DNA from: Micromonospora sp. KC723
Lineage (GTDB): Bacteria > Actinomycetota > Actinomycetes > Mycobacteriales > Micromonosporaceae
Direction: 5' to 3'
NCBI RefSeq assembly: GCF_004348595.1
Contig: NZ_SMKD01000047.1
Span: forward strand, 1-38,839
Length of the DNA: 38,839 nt
In this document: in pieces, positions 15,445-23,163 of the stretch
How the letters are laid out: each line of letters begins with the position of its first letter
Position numbering within the stretch: position 1 is the stretch's first letter
Notes under the pieces: model-generated
Told to the model about the DNA's origin: nothing
The model's database searches: none
Seen by the model: only the letters and a program-made list of their open reading frames with translations
Made by a program: the position numbers and the translations under genes

Positions 15445-15495
15445 GTCGCACCACGCGCGGGACCCATAGAGGAACGGATCACGGGTTCGTGCGAC
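15445..15495 (-). promoter_or_regulatory. Possible stem-loop between the leader peptide and cysA2-like gene
   Basis: GTCGCAC at 15445-15451 can pair with GTGCGAC at 15489-15495, enclosing a further ACCC/GGGT pairing. A second hairpin (GGCCGC, TAG loop, GCGGCC) is at 15558-15572. They lie where an attenuator would act between the leader peptide stop (15589) and the sulfurtransferase start. Structural prediction by eye only. Confidence 0.3.
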
Positions 15496-15588
15496 GGCGC
15501 CGCTGCCGGGCGTACGGGTGGGAGACCGGAAAGGGTACGCAGACCCCGAGTGCCGGTGGCCGCTAGGCGGCCGGAGACAGCCCCGCCG

Positions 15589-15666
15589 TCAGAAGACGGA
15601 GCGACACAGGCAGGTGGCCACGCGGCACAGGTCGACCGCGCGCCGTTTGGTGAGGTGCGTCCCCAT
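15589..15666 (-). CDS. Cysteine-containing leader peptide (attenuator sORF)
   Basis: 25 aa on the minus strand, ATG 15666 to TGA 15589. Sequence starts M-G-T-H-L-T-K-R-R-A-V-D-L-C-R and continues V-A-T-C-L-C-R-S-V-F, with three Cys in the last twelve residues. It closely fits the actinobacterial leader-peptide family with R-R-A-V-D-L-C-R-V. In mycobacteria such leaderless sORFs upstream of cysA2/sseC have been shown to attenuate operon expression when cysteine is plentiful. A minus-strand TAGGCT (15680-15675) ends 8 nt before the ATG, so the mRNA likely begins at or near the start codon. About 200 nt of structured leader separate it from the sulfurtransferase start. Function here is inferred. 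Confidence 0.8.
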   Translation of the reverse strand: MGTHLTKRRAVDLCRVATCLCRSVF

Positions 15667-15674
15667 GACCAGGG

Positions 15675-15680
15675 AGCCTA
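15675..15680 (-). promoter_or_regulatory. -10 element for the cysteine leader operon
   Basis: TAGGCT read on the minus strand, 8 nt before ATG 15666. A weak -35-like TGGCAC lies about 16 nt further upstream. Places the transcript start at the leader peptide start codon. Confidence 0.4.
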
Positions 15681-15766
15681 CCAGCGGTCCCGCAGAGTGC
15701 CACCGGACCGACCAGCATCCGGGACGCCGGCTGGTCCGACCGGCCGGCGCACGGGTGCGCCTCGGC

Positions 15767-16555
15767 TCAGCCGGCCTGGTTGATCGGAACGTCCCGGGCG
15801 TCGGCGGTCACCGCCAGACCCTCCGGCCGCGGTTCCACCTTGCGGACGGTGAGCTGGAACGGCAGCTCGGGCAGGGGCACGTCGACGGAGATGCCCCTGG
15901 CGTAGTTGTTGAGCAACGTCCGGGCCAGCGGCACCGCCGGCAGCCCCTCGGCGCTCAGGTCGTTGAACCGCAGCGCCACCTTGTTGCCCTCCGCGACGGT
16001 CACGTCGGCGGTGCCGCTGACGGTGAGCCGCTGGCCCAGGATGTCCACCGGGGCGGTGACGACCAGCTTGCCGTTCTGCTCGCCGAGCTTCAGCCCGGGA
16101 CGGTCCAGCAGCTTCGCCAGGCTGTCGTAGGCGACCGTGCCGGTGCCGTCCACGGTGTCGGCGATTACGTCGCCGCGCCCCGACCGGAGGGTGTCCAGCG
16201 AGGCGCGCACGCCGCGGGCGTCCACGTCGAGCCGGGGCAGGTTCACCGCGTTGCCCTCGACCGCGCCCTGCGCGTCCGTGAGGACGATGGAGATCCGCTC
16301 GTACCGGCCACCCAGCACCTGGGTCAGGAACGGAAAACCGCCGACGTCGACCTGCGGCGGGGCCGACCGCGCCTGCTGCTTGGCGAGTTCCCGTTCCACC
16401 TGGTCGGCGATGGCGCGCTCGGCCACCCCGGCCGCCACCCGGTCGGCCACCACCAGCAGCCCGCCCAGGAGCAGCAGCAGGACGACAAGCGTGACGAGCA
16501 CCTTGCGCCCGCGCCGCCGGGGACGCCTCTCGTACGCCGGGTACGCCTCAGCCAC
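15767..16555 (-). CDS. DUF2993 lipid-binding-type membrane-anchored protein (LmeA-like)
   Basis: 262 aa from GTG 16555 with a GGAGG Shine-Dalgarno about 6 nt upstream. After an acidic/basic N-terminus (R-R-P-R-R-R-G-R-K) one transmembrane helix runs about 19-41 (V-L-V-T-L-V-V-L-L-L-L-L-G-G-L-L-V-V); the remaining extracytoplasmic part is DUF2993 (P-P-Q-V-D-V-G-G-F-P-F-L-T-Q-V-L-G-G, the V-T-V-A-E-G-N-K region). Mycobacterial LmeA (Rv0817c), of this family and at the same place next to glnR, binds phospholipid and is needed for maturation of lipomannan. Whether this strain makes comparable lipoglycans is unknown. It is divergent in orientation from glnR, two genes away. Confidence 0.78.
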   Translation of the reverse strand: MAEAYPAYERRPRRRGRKVLVTLVVLLLLLGGLLVVADRVAAGVAERAIADQVERELAKQQARSAPPQVDVGGFPFLTQVLGGRYERISIVLTDAQGAVEGNAVNLPRLDVDARGVRASLDTLRSGRGDVIADTVDGTGTVAYDSLAKLLDRPGLKLGEQNGKLVVTAPVDILGQRLTVSGTADVTVAEGNKVALRFNDLSAEGLPAVPLARTLLNNYARGISVDVPLPELPFQLTVRKVEPRPEGLAVTADARDVPINQAG

Positions 16556-16657
16556 GCCGCCTCCTCCTCGTCGTCGCGCGGACACGACGCCCATCCCCTC
16601 GACGTCGCCGCGCGGCGCCCGGTTGGTACCCGACCGCGCGGACGCTCAACCGTCGGG

Positions 16658-17698
16658 TCACAGGAACAGTACGCACATGGCGTACGCGGCCGGCGCGGCC
16701 AGCGCGAAGCCGCCGAGTGGGCCCTGCATGTGCCGGGCGATCCACATCGTCGGCGGCTCGCCGGCCATCAGCCGGCCCGCCTCGGCGTACCCGACGGCGA
16801 GGTCGGCCAGGACGGCGGCGACCGCCGCGACCAGCCCGATGATCGCGGCCCGGGTGGGTGTGAACGGGGTGACCAGGTAACTGCCGAGCACAGCGCTGAT
16901 CATCGTGCCGATCATCGCGCCGAGGACCACGCCGGCCGCGCCGCGCGGCACCTGCGGGGCGAGTCGCGGCCAGGGCAGCACCGCGTCGGTGAGCCGGGCC
17001 ACCATGAGCGCGACGCCGCTGGCGGTCAGGCACACCGTGATCGCCTGGGTGCCGGCGGGGATCCGGCTGAGCGTGATCAGTGTGGCGAACGCGACCACCC
17101 CGACCACGATCAGCAGGGTGGTGCCGAGCGAGTCCGTGACGCGTACCCGGTCGACCCGCCGGACGAGCTGACCGAGCACGCCGAGGAGGAAGCCGCCGGC
17201 CGCGACGTACCCCAGCGGGGCCAGGCCGGCGATGTCGGACTGCACCGCGGCGGCGTCCGCCGCCGCGGCGACGGCGGCGCTGATGAGCGCGACCAGCAGC
17301 AGCGCGGGCGGGCGCATGGCCATCGTCCAGGCGAGGACGAAGAGCAACTGCACGCCGAAGACGATGACCGCGAACGACAGCCGGTGCCCCGGCCCGGCGG
17401 TCTGCGCGCCGAGCACCAGGCCGACGCCGAGCAGCGCGGCGAAGCCCGCGACGGTGAGGGAGAGCGGCTTGTGCACCTCGACCGGCTCGACCGGTTCCTC
17501 TTCCTCCTCGGGGGCCTCGTCGGCCGGGCGGCGGGGCGCGCCACCCTTGCGGAAACGCCGGGGCCCCCGCTCCCGCCGGCCGCCGCCCTCGTCCTCGGCC
17601 GGACCGGTGCGCGGAGCGGGCGGCGGGCCGGCCGGCCCGGGAGGCGCGTCGTCAGCCCACCGGTCGCGGCCGGCGTCGGGCGAGGTCGAGGGAAACAC
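16658..17698 (-). CDS. Multi-spanning membrane protein of unknown function
   Basis: 346 aa from GTG 17698. A long charged/Pro-rich cytoplasmic N-terminus (about 1-80, with R-R-F-R-K-G and a run of glutamates in E-E-E-E-E-P-V-E-P-V-E-V) precedes nine to ten hydrophobic helices (A-G-F-A-A-L-L-G-V-G-L-V-L-G, L-F-V-L-A-W-T-M-A-M, G-G-F-L-L-G-V-L-G-Q, and so on to A-Y-A-M-C-V-L-F-L at the C-terminus). No transporter or enzyme motif was recognised. It is separated by about 100 nt from the LmeA-like gene on the same strand, and is divergent from glnR across a 249-nt region with inverted repeats. I do not recognise the family. Confidence 0.75.
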   Translation of the reverse strand: MFPSTSPDAGRDRWADDAPPGPAGPPPAPRTGPAEDEGGGRRERGPRRFRKGGAPRRPADEAPEEEEEPVEPVEVHKPLSLTVAGFAALLGVGLVLGAQTAGPGHRLSFAVIVFGVQLLFVLAWTMAMRPPALLLVALISAAVAAAADAAAVQSDIAGLAPLGYVAAGGFLLGVLGQLVRRVDRVRVTDSLGTTLLIVVGVVAFATLITLSRIPAGTQAITVCLTASGVALMVARLTDAVLPWPRLAPQVPRGAAGVVLGAMIGTMISAVLGSYLVTPFTPTRAAIIGLVAAVAAVLADLAVGYAEAGRLMAGEPPTMWIARHMQGPLGGFALAAPAAYAMCVLFL

Positions 17699-17703
17699 GC
17701 CCC

Positions 17704-17772
17704 GATCGTGCCAGACCCGGGCGCTCCGGCGGTGGTCACGGTTTCGGCAACGTTAAAACCTCTGGCACGATC
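17704..17772. repeat. 12-bp inverted repeat in the glnR intergenic region
   Basis: GATCGTGCCAGA (17704-17715) and TCTGGCACGATC (17761-17772) are perfect reverse complements 45 bp apart. They flank the region between the unknown membrane-protein gene (start 17698) and glnR (start 17948), and each copy lies toward one gene. Possible operator; no other support. Confidence 0.4.
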
Positions 17773-17825
17773 ATGGGCAGATCAGGCAAAGAGGAAAGCG
17801 TGACCGGAGCCCTTCCGGAACGATC

Positions 17826-17846
17826 GGTTACGCTCAACGCGTAACC
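17826..17846. repeat. 8-bp inverted repeat upstream of glnR
   Basis: GGTTACGC (17826-17833) and GCGTAACC (17839-17846) with a 5-nt loop, about 100 nt before the glnR start. It contains a TACGCT hexamer (17829-17834) that could be a -10, so it may be a promoter-overlapping operator. GlnR boxes use GTnAC spaced motifs; this one only partly resembles them. Confidence 0.35.
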
Positions 17847-17947
17847 CGCCCGTCAGCGACGCCGGGACCACACAAGTTCGCAGCGCACGCCCGTCGGGGG
17901 TCCGCTGGTCGCGCGCGGCTTCGTCGCCGCCGGACGGAGGTGATCGT

Positions 17948-18661
17948 GTGGAGATCCTGTTGTTGGTGACCGCGCGGGCAGGTGAACCATCGGCAGTGCT
18001 GCCGGCACTGGACCTGCTCCCGCACTCGGTCCGTACCGCACCCCGCGACGTCCGCACCCTGGTCGCCGGGCCGAGTCCGGACGCGGTGCTGGTCGACGCG
18101 CGCTCCGAGCTCAGCGAGGCCCGGGCCACCTGCCGGATGCTGCACGCCACCGGCCTCGGGGTGCCGCTGGTGGCCGTGGTCACCGAGGCCGGCCTGATCG
18201 CGCTCAACGCCGACTGGGGGGTGGACGACGTGATCCTGGCCTCGGCCGGCCCGGCCGAGGTCGAGGCCCGACTGCGGCTCGCCGTCGGCCGGTTGAGCAA
18301 CGCGACCGCCGGTGCCGGCGGCTCCATCCGGGCCGGCGAGCTGACCATCGACCCGGACACGTACGCGGCGAAGTTGAAGGGCCGCCCGCTCGACCTCACC
18401 TACAAGGAGTTCGAGCTGCTGAAGTTCCTCGCCCAGCACCCGGGCCGGGTGTTCACCCGCGACCAGCTGCTCCGCGAGGTCTGGGGGTACGACTACTTCG
18501 GCGGCACCCGCACGGTGGACGTGCACGTCCGGCGACTGCGGGCGAAACTCGGCTCCGAGTACGAGTCGATGATCGGCACGGTCCGCCAGGTGGGCTACAA
18601 GTTCGTGGTGCCGCCGTCGCGCTCGCTGCCGGAGTCGGAGCACGCCCCGCTGCCGGTCTGA
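17948..18661 (+). CDS. glnR: GlnR-family nitrogen regulator
   Basis: 237 aa from GTG 17948 with a good GGAGGTGATC Shine-Dalgarno. It has the atypical GlnR receiver: [14 protein letters not shown] at the start, Asp50 (A-V-L-V-D-A-R) and the W-G-V-D-D-V-I-L-A region, and lacks the full set of phosphorylation residues, as GlnR does. The C-terminal winged helix is highly conserved with GlnR ([38 protein letters not shown]). GlnR globally controls nitrogen assimilation genes in actinobacteria and is regulated without a cognate kinase. Synteny (cysA2, sseC, lmeA, glnR, mshD) matches mycobacteria. Upstream inverted repeats are at 17704-17846. Confidence 0.92.
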   Translation: MEILLLVTARAGEPSAVLPALDLLPHSVRTAPRDVRTLVAGPSPDAVLVDARSELSEARATCRMLHATGLGVPLVAVVTEAGLIALNADWGVDDVILASAGPAEVEARLRLAVGRLSNATAGAGGSIRAGELTIDPDTYAAKLKGRPLDLTYKEFELLKFLAQHPGRVFTRDQLLREVWGYDYFGGTRTVDVHVRRLRAKLGSEYESMIGTVRQVGYKFVVPPSRSLPESEHAPLPV

Positions 18662-18829
18662 CGGCCACCACCCGCGACCTCATCGACGGTCCCCCTATAT
18701 TCCCATACGCCCCTTTTGTGCACCTTGTCGGCTCTATCCTGATGCCGAACGGTGAGCGAGAGGGGCCACGGTGCGGGGACTGACCACGGGGGCGACGCGG
18801 GCGCGCGGAGACCGGCCGGCGGTGGCCCG

Positions 18830-19693
18830 ATGACGGGGGCGACCGGCCGCGCCACCGGCGTCGTCGCGCTGGTGCTCGCCGCGCTGCTCGGCTCGGCGTA
18901 CGTACTGGGGCGCAGCCTGGTGTCGGGCGAGGCACCGCGCGGCGCGGAGGTCACGAGCCGGGCCGGCGGCGTCCAGTACGCCGAACAGCCCGCGGAGTCG
19001 GGCGCCGCCGCCGACCGGCCGACCGGGGGTGATCCGCAGGGCGGGCCGGACGGCGGGAGCCACCATGCCGCCGAGGGCGTCGGCGGCGGCCCGTTCGGCA
19101 GCCGGGTGAGCACCGGCTCGACCCTGGTCGCCCTCACCTTCGACGACGGACCGAACCCGGACTACACCCCGCAGGTGCTCGATGTGCTGCGGGAGTTCGG
19201 GGTCCGGGCGACCTTCTGCGTCGTCGGCGAGAACGCGCAGCGCCACCCGCACCTGATCCGGGCGATCGTGGCCGACGGGCACACCCTGTGCAACCACTCC
19301 TGGCGACACGACGTGCAACTCGGTCGCCGTTCCCGCGACGCCATCCGCGCCGACCTGCTGCGCACCAACGAGGCGATCCGGGCCGCCGTGCCCGACGCCC
19401 CCATCGCCTGGTACCGCCAGCCCGGCGGCGCCTGGACGTACCCGCTGGTCTCGGTGGCCGAGGAACTCGGGATGATTCCGCTGCACTGGAGCGTCGACCC
19501 GGTGGACTGGCGGACGCCCGGCGCCCTGCGGATCGCCACGAGGGTCGTCCGGGACACGACGGCCGGCTCCATCGTGCTGCTGCACGACGCCGGCGGCGAG
19601 CGGCAGGGCACGGTCGACGCGCTGCGCCACATGCTGCCCGAGCTGACCAGCCGGTTCCCGCTGGACGCGCTGCCGCACGACAGCAGGCCCTGA
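18830..19693 (+). CDS. Polysaccharide deacetylase (NodB homology, membrane-anchored)
   Basis: 287 aa from ATG 18830 (alternative GTG 18752 adds 26 residues; a TATCCT hexamer at 18735 stands before it, so this is not settled). A TM anchor at 10-28 (G-V-V-A-L-V-L-A-A-L-L-G-S) is followed by a linker and the NodB domain: T-F-D-D-G-P (103-108), H-S-W-R-H (156-160), R-Q-P-G-G (196-200; the family usually has RxPY), D-P-V-D-W (223-227) and L-H-D (251-253). The D-H-H metal triad is present. It likely deacetylates peptidoglycan or a surface polysaccharide outside the membrane. It follows glnR on the same strand and its stop (19691-19693) overlaps the mshD -35. Confidence 0.85.
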   Translation: MTGATGRATGVVALVLAALLGSAYVLGRSLVSGEAPRGAEVTSRAGGVQYAEQPAESGAAADRPTGGDPQGGPDGGSHHAAEGVGGGPFGSRVSTGSTLVALTFDDGPNPDYTPQVLDVLREFGVRATFCVVGENAQRHPHLIRAIVADGHTLCNHSWRHDVQLGRRSRDAIRADLLRTNEAIRAAVPDAPIAWYRQPGGAWTYPLVSVAEELGMIPLHWSVDPVDWRTPGALRIATRVVRDTTAGSIVLLHDAGGERQGTVDALRHMLPELTSRFPLDALPHDSRP

Positions 19694-19718
19694 CCGGAGG
19701 GCGCGGGCGGACTACGGT
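19690..19718 (+). promoter_or_regulatory. Promoter of leaderless mshD
   Basis: CTGACC (19690-19695) and TACGGT (19713-19718) are 17 bp apart, and the GTG start at 19725 is 6 nt beyond the -10, so transcription would begin on the start codon. The -35 overlaps the stop codon of the deacetylase gene. Confidence 0.6.
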
Positions 19719-19724
19719 GACGAG

Positions 19725-20651
19725 GTGAGCATCGCGGAACCGACGACCGACCGGGTGGTCCGACTCGACCGACTCGACCCGGCGGAGGTGGCCGAAACCC
19801 TGGCGCTGACCCGGCTCGCGGGCGACGCCGACGGCGCGGACCCGCTCGACGAGCACACCCTGTTGCGGCTGCGCGACCCGGGGGCCGCGGCCGTGCACCT
19901 CACCGCCCGCGCCGCCGACGGCGCCCTGACCGGGTACGCGCACCTGGACACCACGGATCCGACGGCCGGGATCGGGGTGGAGTTGGTGGTGCATCCGGCC
20001 CACCGACGACGGGGCACCGGCCGGGCACTGGCCCGGGAGGTCCTGACGGCGGCGACCGGGCCGCTGCGCGCCTGGGCGCACGGCGACCACCCGTCGGCCG
20101 CCGCGCTCGCCGTCGACCTGGGATTCCAGCGGGCCCGGGTGCTCTGGCAGCTACGCCGGCCCCTGACCGCCGCCCCGCCCGAGGTGCCTCTTCCCGACGG
20201 GGTCGTGTTGCGCGCCTTCCGACCCGGCGAGGACGACGAGGCCTGGCTGGCGTTGAACGCCCGGGCCTTCTCCAGCCACCCGGAGCAGGGCCGCTGGACC
20301 GAGGCCGACCTGCGGGTACGCCTGGCTGAGCCGTGGTTCGATCCGGCCGGCTTCCTGCTGGCCATGGCCGAGTCCACCGGCCGGCTGCTCGGCTTCCACT
20401 GGACGAAGGTGCACGAACGCCCGGGGTCGGCCCGGATCGGCGAGGTGTACGTGCTGGGGGTGGACCCGTCCGCCCACGGCGGCGGCCTCGGCAAGGCGCT
20501 GACCGCGGCCGGCCTGCGGCACCTGCGGTACGAGCGCGGGCTGGACCGGGTGATGCTCTACGTCGACGAGTCGAACACCGGAGCGGTGGCGCTCTACGAG
20601 CGGCTCGGTTTCGCCCGCTGGTGCGGGCACGTGAACTACGCCCTGGGCTGA
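19725..20651 (+). CDS. mshD: Mycothiol synthase
   Basis: 308 aa from GTG 19725, no SD, start set by the 17-bp-spaced promoter. Two GNAT acetyltransferase domains are in tandem: the first with V-E-L-V-V-H-P-A-H-R-R-R-G-T-G-R-A-L, the second with V-Y-V-L-G-V-D-P-S-A-H-G-G-G-L-G-K-A-L (acetyl-CoA loop) and Y-V-D-E-S-N-T-G-A-V-A-L-Y-E-R-L-G-F. MshD acetylates Cys-GlcN-Ins with acetyl-CoA in the last step of mycothiol synthesis, the main thiol of actinobacteria. Placement after glnR and before the pst genes matches M. tuberculosis Rv0819. The tandem arrangement and length agree with the family. High confidence. Confidence 0.95.
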   Translation: MSIAEPTTDRVVRLDRLDPAEVAETLALTRLAGDADGADPLDEHTLLRLRDPGAAAVHLTARAADGALTGYAHLDTTDPTAGIGVELVVHPAHRRRGTGRALAREVLTAATGPLRAWAHGDHPSAAALAVDLGFQRARVLWQLRRPLTAAPPEVPLPDGVVLRAFRPGEDDEAWLALNARAFSSHPEQGRWTEADLRVRLAEPWFDPAGFLLAMAESTGRLLGFHWTKVHERPGSARIGEVYVLGVDPSAHGGGLGKALTAAGLRHLRYERGLDRVMLYVDESNTGAVALYERLGFARWCGHVNYALG

Positions 20652-20795
20652 CGGATCCGGTCACGCGGCCATCACGACGCGGACTCGGCACGATAACGGC
20701 CGTCCGGGTAAGTCGGATATGTGGGCATAGGCGGTCGGCAGTTCACCCAAAAGACAACCCACCCTCAGGCAGTGGCCAATCCGAGGATCAGGCTT

Positions 20796-20817
20796 GTTCA
20801 TCTTTCGTTCACTTGCG
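20796..20817 (+). promoter_or_regulatory. PHO box upstream of pstS
   Basis: Two contiguous 11-nt direct repeats, GTTCATCTTTC (20796-20806) and GTTCACTTGCG (20807-20817), match the actinobacterial PHO box (repeats starting GTTCACC). Another GTCCACCTGCC unit is at 20829, two periods on, and an isolated GTTCACCCAAA at 20741. A TAACTT (20845-20850) is a suitable -10. This implies PhoP activation when phosphate is low. Confidence 0.75.
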
Positions 20818-20929
20818 ACCGGCGAACCGTCCACCTGCCTTGCCTAACTTTCGTGTCAGCCGGTCAGCGTGCCGGCCCCGGGCCCCCACTCCGGGTGACC
20901 TGATCAAAGACGTGAAGGGAAACCCCCAG

Positions 20930-22033
20930 GTGAACCTCCAGCGGCACGGCGCCATCGCCTGCCTCGCTCTTACCGCGATGCTCGGTCTCAGCGCTTGCGG
21001 CTCGGACAACAACGAGCCGGCCGGCGCCTCCGCGTCGGGCTCCGCCAGCTCGGCGGACTGCGCCACGGGCACGCTGAACGCACAGGGCTCGTCCGCCCAG
21101 AAGAACGCCATGGACGAGTGGATCAAGGCTTACCAGCAGAAGTGCACCGGCGCGAAGATCAACTATGAGTCCTCGGGCTCCGGCGCGGGCATCCAGGCCT
21201 TCCTGGCCGGCACCGCCGACTTCGCCGGCTCGGACTCGGCGCTGAAGGACGAGGAGCAGCCGCAGGCGGACGCCAAGTGCACCGGCGGCAAGGCGATCCA
21301 CCTGCCGATGGTGATCGGCCCGGTGGCCGTCGTCTACAACGTCGACGGCGTCGACAACCTCCAGCTCAAGCCGGCCACCCTGGCGAAGATCTTCGCCGGC
21401 AAGGTGACCAAGTGGGACGACCCGACGATCAAGGCCGACAACCCCGACGCCAAGCTGCCGTCGACCGCCATCAACGCGGTGCACCGGTCGGACTCGTCCG
21501 GCACCACGGACAACTTCACCAACTTCCTGTCCAAGACCGCCGAGGCCGACTGGACCTTCGGCAAGGCCAAGGAGTGGAAGGCCCCGGGCGGCACGGGCGC
21601 AGCCAAGTCGGACGGCGTGGCCACCGCGGTCAAGGGTCAGCCGGGCACCATCGGCTACGTCGAGTGGTCGTACGCCGAGAACGGCGGCCTGAAGATCGCC
21701 AAGATCGGCAACGGTAACGGCGAGTTCGCCGAGCTGACGGCCGAGTCGGCCGGCAAGACCATCGCCGGTGCCCAGATCGAGGGCCAGGGCGACGACCTCA
21801 AGATGAAGATCGACTACAACACCAAGGAGGCCGGGGCGTACCCGATCGTCCTGGTGACCTACGAGATCGTCTGCTCCAAGGGCCTCGCCGCCGACAAGCT
21901 TCCGCTGGTCAAGGGCTTCCTCGGTCACGCCGCCAGCAGCGAGGGCCAGGCCGAGCTGACCGAACTGGGCTACGCCCCGCTGCCGGACTCGGTCCGCACC
22001 AAGGTCGAGGCCGCGGTCAAGAACCTCTCCTGA
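20930..22033 (+). CDS. pstS: Phosphate ABC transporter substrate-binding lipoprotein PstS
   Basis: 367 aa from GTG 20930 (in-frame GTG 20912 possible; AAGGGA lies about 9 nt before 20930). Signal peptide with a lipobox L-S-A-C at residues 20-23, so Cys23 would be lipidated, followed by an Ala/Ser/Gly linker. PstS landmarks: G-T-L-N-A-Q-G-S-S-A-Q, S-G-S-G-A-G-I, A-D-F-A-G-S-D-S-A-L-K, the P-M-V-I-G-P-V-A region, and H-R-S-D-S-S-G-T-T-D, which carries the phosphate-binding Arg and Ser/Asp. It captures phosphate at the cell surface and passes it to PstCA. First gene of pstSCAB with a PHO box upstream. Confidence 0.95.
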   Translation: MNLQRHGAIACLALTAMLGLSACGSDNNEPAGASASGSASSADCATGTLNAQGSSAQKNAMDEWIKAYQQKCTGAKINYESSGSGAGIQAFLAGTADFAGSDSALKDEEQPQADAKCTGGKAIHLPMVIGPVAVVYNVDGVDNLQLKPATLAKIFAGKVTKWDDPTIKADNPDAKLPSTAINAVHRSDSSGTTDNFTNFLSKTAEADWTFGKAKEWKAPGGTGAAKSDGVATAVKGQPGTIGYVEWSYAENGGLKIAKIGNGNGEFAELTAESAGKTIAGAQIEGQGDDLKMKIDYNTKEAGAYPIVLVTYEIVCSKGLAADKLPLVKGFLGHAASSEGQAELTELGYAPLPDSVRTKVEAAVKNLS

Positions 22034-22071
22034 CCCACATCTGATCACCACCAACCGAAGCGAGCGAGCAG

Positions 22072-23163
22072 ATGGGTGAAACCCCTCACCGCTCGGCCGA
22101 CGCCGGCACCGGCGGGACCCGCGTGACCGAAGGTCACCAGTGGCCCGCCGGTGCCTCGGCGCGTATGGCCGAGGCACCAGTCAGCGTCCGCACCCCGGGC
22201 GGACCCGGCCTGGGCGGCGGCGGCGCGCTGCCCACGGCCCGCCGGTTCGGCGCCGAGCGCGCCTTCCGCGGCCTCACCCTCGCCGCCGGAGGCTTCGTCC
22301 TGGTCGTCATCGCGGCGATCGCGATCTTCCTGATCGCCAAGGCGGTCCCGGCACTCCAGGCGAACACCGAGAACTTCTGGACGTTCGAGGGCTGGTTCCC
22401 GAACGACGCGGAGCCGAAGTTCGGCATCGGGGCGCTCGCCTTCGGCACGGTCCTCACCGCCACGCTCGCCCTGCTGGTGGCGGTACCGATCGCGCTGGGC
22501 ATCGCGCTGTACCTGTCGCACTACGCGCCGCGCCGGGTCGGCACGAGCCTGGGCTTCCTGATCGACCTGCTCGCCGCGGTCCCCAGCGTCGTGTTCGGAC
22601 TCTGGGGCCGGGAGATCTTCCTTAACCCGGTCCGCGACTTCTCCGCCTGGCTGAACACCTACTTCGGCTGGATCCCGATCTTCGGCGGTGACGGGCCCTT
22701 CGGCAGGTCGATCCTGCTGGGCTCCCTCGTCCTGGCGATCATGGTGTTGCCGATCGTCACCTCGCTCTCCCGCGAGGTCTTCCTCCAGACCCCGACGGCC
22801 AACGAGGAGGCCGCCCTCGCGCTGGGCGCCACCCGGTGGGAGATGATCCGCACGGCGGTCCTGCCGTACGGCCGGCCCGGCATCATCGCCGCGGTGATGC
22901 TCGGTCTCGGCCGCGCGCTCGGCGAGACCATCGCCCTCGCGATGACCCTCGGCATCACCTTCAACATCTCGTTCAACCTGATCGAGAACGGCGGCAACAG
23001 CATCGCCGCCAACATCGCCAACACGTTCGGCGAGGCGAACGAGACGGGGCGGGGCGCGCTGATCGCCTCCGGCCTCGTCCTCTTCGCCATCACGCTGATC
23101 GTCAACATCACGGCCCGCGCGATCATCTACCGCCGCCGCGAGTTCACGGAGTCGGCCGCATGA
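22072..23163 (+). CDS. pstC: Phosphate ABC transporter permease PstC
   Basis: 363 aa from ATG 22072, following pstS by 38 nt. An unusually long Gly/Ala/Pro-rich N-terminal region (about 1-60) precedes the first helix (L-T-L-A-A-G-G-F-V-L-V-V-I-A-A-I-A). It has six TM segments and the cytoplasmic EAA loop N-E-E-A-A-L-A-L-G-A-T-R-W-E that contacts PstB. It pairs with PstA to form the channel for phosphate. Its stop overlaps the pstA start (ATGA at 23160-23163), implying coupled translation. Confidence 0.95.
   Translation: MGETPHRSADAGTGGTRVTEGHQWPAGASARMAEAPVSVRTPGGPGLGGGGALPTARRFGAERAFRGLTLAAGGFVLVVIAAIAIFLIAKAVPALQANTENFWTFEGWFPNDAEPKFGIGALAFGTVLTATLALLVAVPIALGIALYLSHYAPRRVGTSLGFLIDLLAAVPSVVFGLWGREIFLNPVRDFSAWLNTYFGWIPIFGGDGPFGRSILLGSLVLAIMVLPIVTSLSREVFLQTPTANEEAALALGATRWEMIRTAVLPYGRPGIIAAVMLGLGRALGETIALAMTLGITFNISFNLIENGGNSIAANIANTFGEANETGRGALIASGLVLFAITLIVNITARAIIYRRREFTESAA

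Noticed and set aside
17761..17776. TGGCACGATCATGGGC resembling a sigma-54 -24/-12 promoter
   Set aside because: The GG to GC spacing is off by one and actinobacteria lack sigma-54; the motif is better seen as half of the 12-bp inverted repeat.
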